Assembly: GCA_017649745.1 (NCBI GenBank)
Contig: JAGCGE010000190.1
Coordinates: 1-7,547 of the forward strand
Source of the DNA: Clostridiales bacterium
Lineage (GTDB): Bacteria > Bacillota_A > Clostridia > Saccharofermentanales > Saccharofermentanaceae
Direction of reading: 5' to 3'
Length of the DNA stretch: 7,547 nt
Every line of letters begins with the position of its first letter. Within the stretch, counting starts at the first letter, position 1. Below are positions 6,594 through 7,547 of the stretch, in pieces. The notes under the pieces were generated by a model. It was not told the DNA's origin, did not search any database, and saw only the letters and a list, made by a program, of their open reading frames with translations. The translations under genes were made by a program, and so were the position numbers.

Positions 6594-6649
6594 GGCAGAC
6601 CTGCGCGCCGCCCTGTCGATACACAACAAGAGCGACGGCGGTTTCTGCC
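6594..6649 (-). other. Structured non-coding element: nested inverted repeats 3 nt after the tRNA
   Basis: On the minus strand three arms nest around a 14-nt loop (6619-6632): GGCAGA/TCTGCC (6649-6644 with 6599-6594), CCGCC/GGCGG (6641-6637 with 6612-6608) and GTCG/CGAC (6636-6633 with 6618-6615). The lower and middle arms are separated by an asymmetric internal loop and the upper two by a 2-nt bulge. No U-run follows, so it is not a standard Rho-independent terminator. It may steer tRNA 3' processing, be an RNase III target, or be a small RNA. The remaining spacer, 6495-6593, contains no supported gene and only the connector Shine-Dalgarno. Confidence 0.5.
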
Positions 6650-6652
6650 TAG

Positions 6653-6726
6653 TGGGCTCTCTGGGATTCGAACCCAGAACATCCCGGTTATGAGCCGGGA
6701 GCGCTAACCGGTTGCGCCAAAAGCCC
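6653..6726 (-). tRNA. tRNA with CAU anticodon (elongator Met or Ile2)
   Basis: A complete 74-nt cloverleaf including the discriminator: acceptor GGGCTTT/AGAGCCC with one G-T pair, D arm GCGC-AACCGGTTA-GCGC, anticodon arm CCCGG-CTCATAA-CCGGG, 5-nt variable loop, T arm CTGGG-TTCGAAT-CCCAG, discriminator A. The anticodon CAT is at 6692-6690. It is not an initiator, since the three G-C pairs next to the anticodon loop are absent. Met elongator and Ile2 (lysidine-modified CAU) cannot be separated by eye. CCA is not encoded (CTA follows the discriminator), so host CCA addition is required. Its first G is also the last base of the HNH stop codon. Confidence 0.97.
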
Positions 6727-7139
6727 TAATGTCTCCAAGGACAAGTATCGTTAGGTCTTCTCTCGATAAGGTTGTTTCGAGATGCGAGTTTGATGTCGCC
6801 GTAATGAATGGCATCATGGGTGAGCTTACAAGTGCAGATAAGATATTCGGGATTCAGTACGATGCTAGAGCGATTGAGAATATCCTCTTTACGAATGGGA
6901 TTCATGTGATGCACTAGGATTCGTCCATGTATCTCATATCCCTCAAGAGCCAAGTCTCGTCCTTCATCTCGCATAATAATTTTCCGCTTAGCTTCTTGCC
7001 ATTCGAGAGAATGGTAAAGCATCTGGTTGAGATATCGATCAAAGCCGAACGTCTCTTCTCCTACTTTACCATTAAGTCGTAGATACTCGAAGCGTTCCTC
7101 GAAGGTCTTGAGTTTGATGAGTTCTGTATAGGTTCTCAT
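6726..7139 (-). CDS. HNH endonuclease
   Basis: 137 residues of the phage HNH family found beside terminase genes. HNH elements: VHHMNPI at 76-82 (His77/His78), NPEYLI at 96-101 with the Asn, and THDAIHYGD at 107-115 (His108 and His112). The N-terminal part (FEERFEYLRLNGKVGEETFG, then FDRYLNQMLYHS) and the C-terminal RPNDTCPWR are typical of this terminase-linked subfamily. No CxxC zinc-binding pairs are evident. In phages such as HK97 a terminase-adjacent HNH protein is needed for specific DNA cleavage during packaging, and the same role is inferred here. The start ATG 7139 overlaps the previous stop as ATGA, so translation is coupled. The TAG stop at 6728-6726 runs one base into the tRNA. 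Confidence 0.93.
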   Translation of the reverse strand: MRTYTELIKLKTFEERFEYLRLNGKVGEETFGFDRYLNQMLYHSLEWQEAKRKIIMRDEGRDLALEGYEIHGRILVHHMNPIRKEDILNRSSIVLNPEYLICTCKLTHDAIHYGDIKLASRNNLIERRPNDTCPWRH

Positions 7140-7492
7140 TCCTCATCCTCCTCATCGTCAGTAGGCGGTCGATAGCTTGTCATGGCAGCGATTGCTTTAG
7201 CGAACATCTCTTTATCTTTGCGTTCGTCATTGATCGCATCAGTCTTGGCAGTCAGTAGCAGGTTTTCCTTCTTGAGTTTCTCCATTTCAAGCTGAGTCTT
7301 AAGTGATCCGAGTCGAAGAAAGTGGATTATCTCCTGTGCAGTCGCTGTTCCGTCCATGAGTCGCTGCTCCGCACGGTCAACAGCCATCGCAATAAGCTGA
7401 TTTTCACGCTCTTCCGGAGTAGTCGCCCTTCTTATTCTCCTAGTTATTGGCGGATCAGGTTCTGATTTGGAGCGTTTACCCACAGTTGTCAT
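7136..7492 (-). CDS. terS: Small terminase subunit-like protein
   Basis: 118 residues. A basic N-terminus (KRSKS, RRIRRA) is followed by TTPEERENQLIAMAVDRAEQRLMDGTATAQEIIHFLRLG (roughly 24-62), a pattern I recognise from proteins upstream of HNH/terL in Clostridia-type phages, then a coiled-coil region (EMEKLKKENLLLTAKTDAI, 69-87) and an acidic tail (TDDEEDEE). Basic DNA-binding head, oligomerising helix and acidic tail suit a terminase small subunit that recognises pac/cos DNA and recruits TerL, but no classical helix-turn-helix is certain. ATG 7492 has GGAG 5 nt upstream in a GGAGAGGAG run. It overlaps the HNH gene by 4 nt (ATGA). Confidence 0.7.
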   Translation of the reverse strand: MTTVGKRSKSEPDPPITRRIRRATTPEERENQLIAMAVDRAEQRLMDGTATAQEIIHFLRLGSLKTQLEMEKLKKENLLLTAKTDAINDERKDKEMFAKAIAAMTSYRPPTDDEEDEE

Positions 7493-7547
7493 CTCCTCTC
7501 CATGGGTTTATAAGACTTTTCGCATACTTTTTGGCAGGCGCATGAGA
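7489..7547 (-). CDS. Possible 3' end of an upstream gene
   Basis: From the right edge two minus-strand frames run open toward the terS start. One ends ...YKPMERR with TGA at 7491-7489, overlapping the terS ATG as ATGA, the same junction type as terS/HNH. The other ends ...NPWRGDDNCG with TAA at 7478-7476, overlapping terS by 17 nt. The first is preferred for its junction. About 19 codons are too few to identify a product. Confidence 0.3.
   Translation of the reverse strand, partial: SCACQKVCEKSYKPMERR

Noticed and set aside
6594..6649. Second tRNA or Rho-independent terminator in the spacer
   Set aside because: There is no T-arm GGTTCGA sequence or cloverleaf, and no U-run after the hairpin.

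Overview
The window is a leftward-transcribed (minus strand) packaging and head module of a tailed siphovirus-like phage or prophage. All supported genes lie on the minus strand and are close-packed: ATGA overlap, gaps of 4 to 14 nt, one gap of 40 nt, and one real intergenic stretch of about 158 nt. Strong AGGAGG/GAGGTGAT-type Shine-Dalgarno sites, moderate GC and the terminase/portal/capsid families point to a phage of a low-to-mid GC Firmicute, most likely a gut Clostridia-type host. The host is an inference from family resemblance, not proven by the sequence.

Layout in transcription order (high to low coordinates): a fragment of an upstream reading frame at the right edge; a small-terminase-like protein (7492-7136); an HNH endonuclease coupled by ATGA (7139-6726); a tRNA with CAU anticodon whose first base is the last base of the HNH stop codon (6726-6653); a structured non-coding spacer; a head-tail connector-like protein (6494-6135); a 196-aa protein with an HDPNTGQFTS tag, coiled coil and C-terminal hydrophobic helix (6120-5530); terminase large subunit (5525-3780); a 136-aa Gly/Ala-rich, probably membrane-active protein (3769-3359); a 171-aa protein with two 22-residue tandem repeats (3352-2837); the HK97-type portal (2796-1555); and a single open frame joining an S78/U35-type prohead protease to an HK97-fold major capsid protein, running off the left edge (1547-1).

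Terminase subunits plus HNH nuclease cut and pump DNA through the portal into a procapsid of the capsid protein, which the fused protease should mature. The least explained parts are (1) three small proteins interleaved with these genes that share a short N-terminal tag (YEEWL.H and/or HDP.TG.FT) but differ in their bodies, candidates for capsid-packaged or ejected proteins; (2) the protease-capsid frame with two further in-frame starts, each preceded by a strong Shine-Dalgarno 8 nt upstream; and (3) the HNH/tRNA/hairpin junction. Plus-strand open frames, including a 504-codon one antisense to the capsid gene, look like shadows of minus-strand genes.
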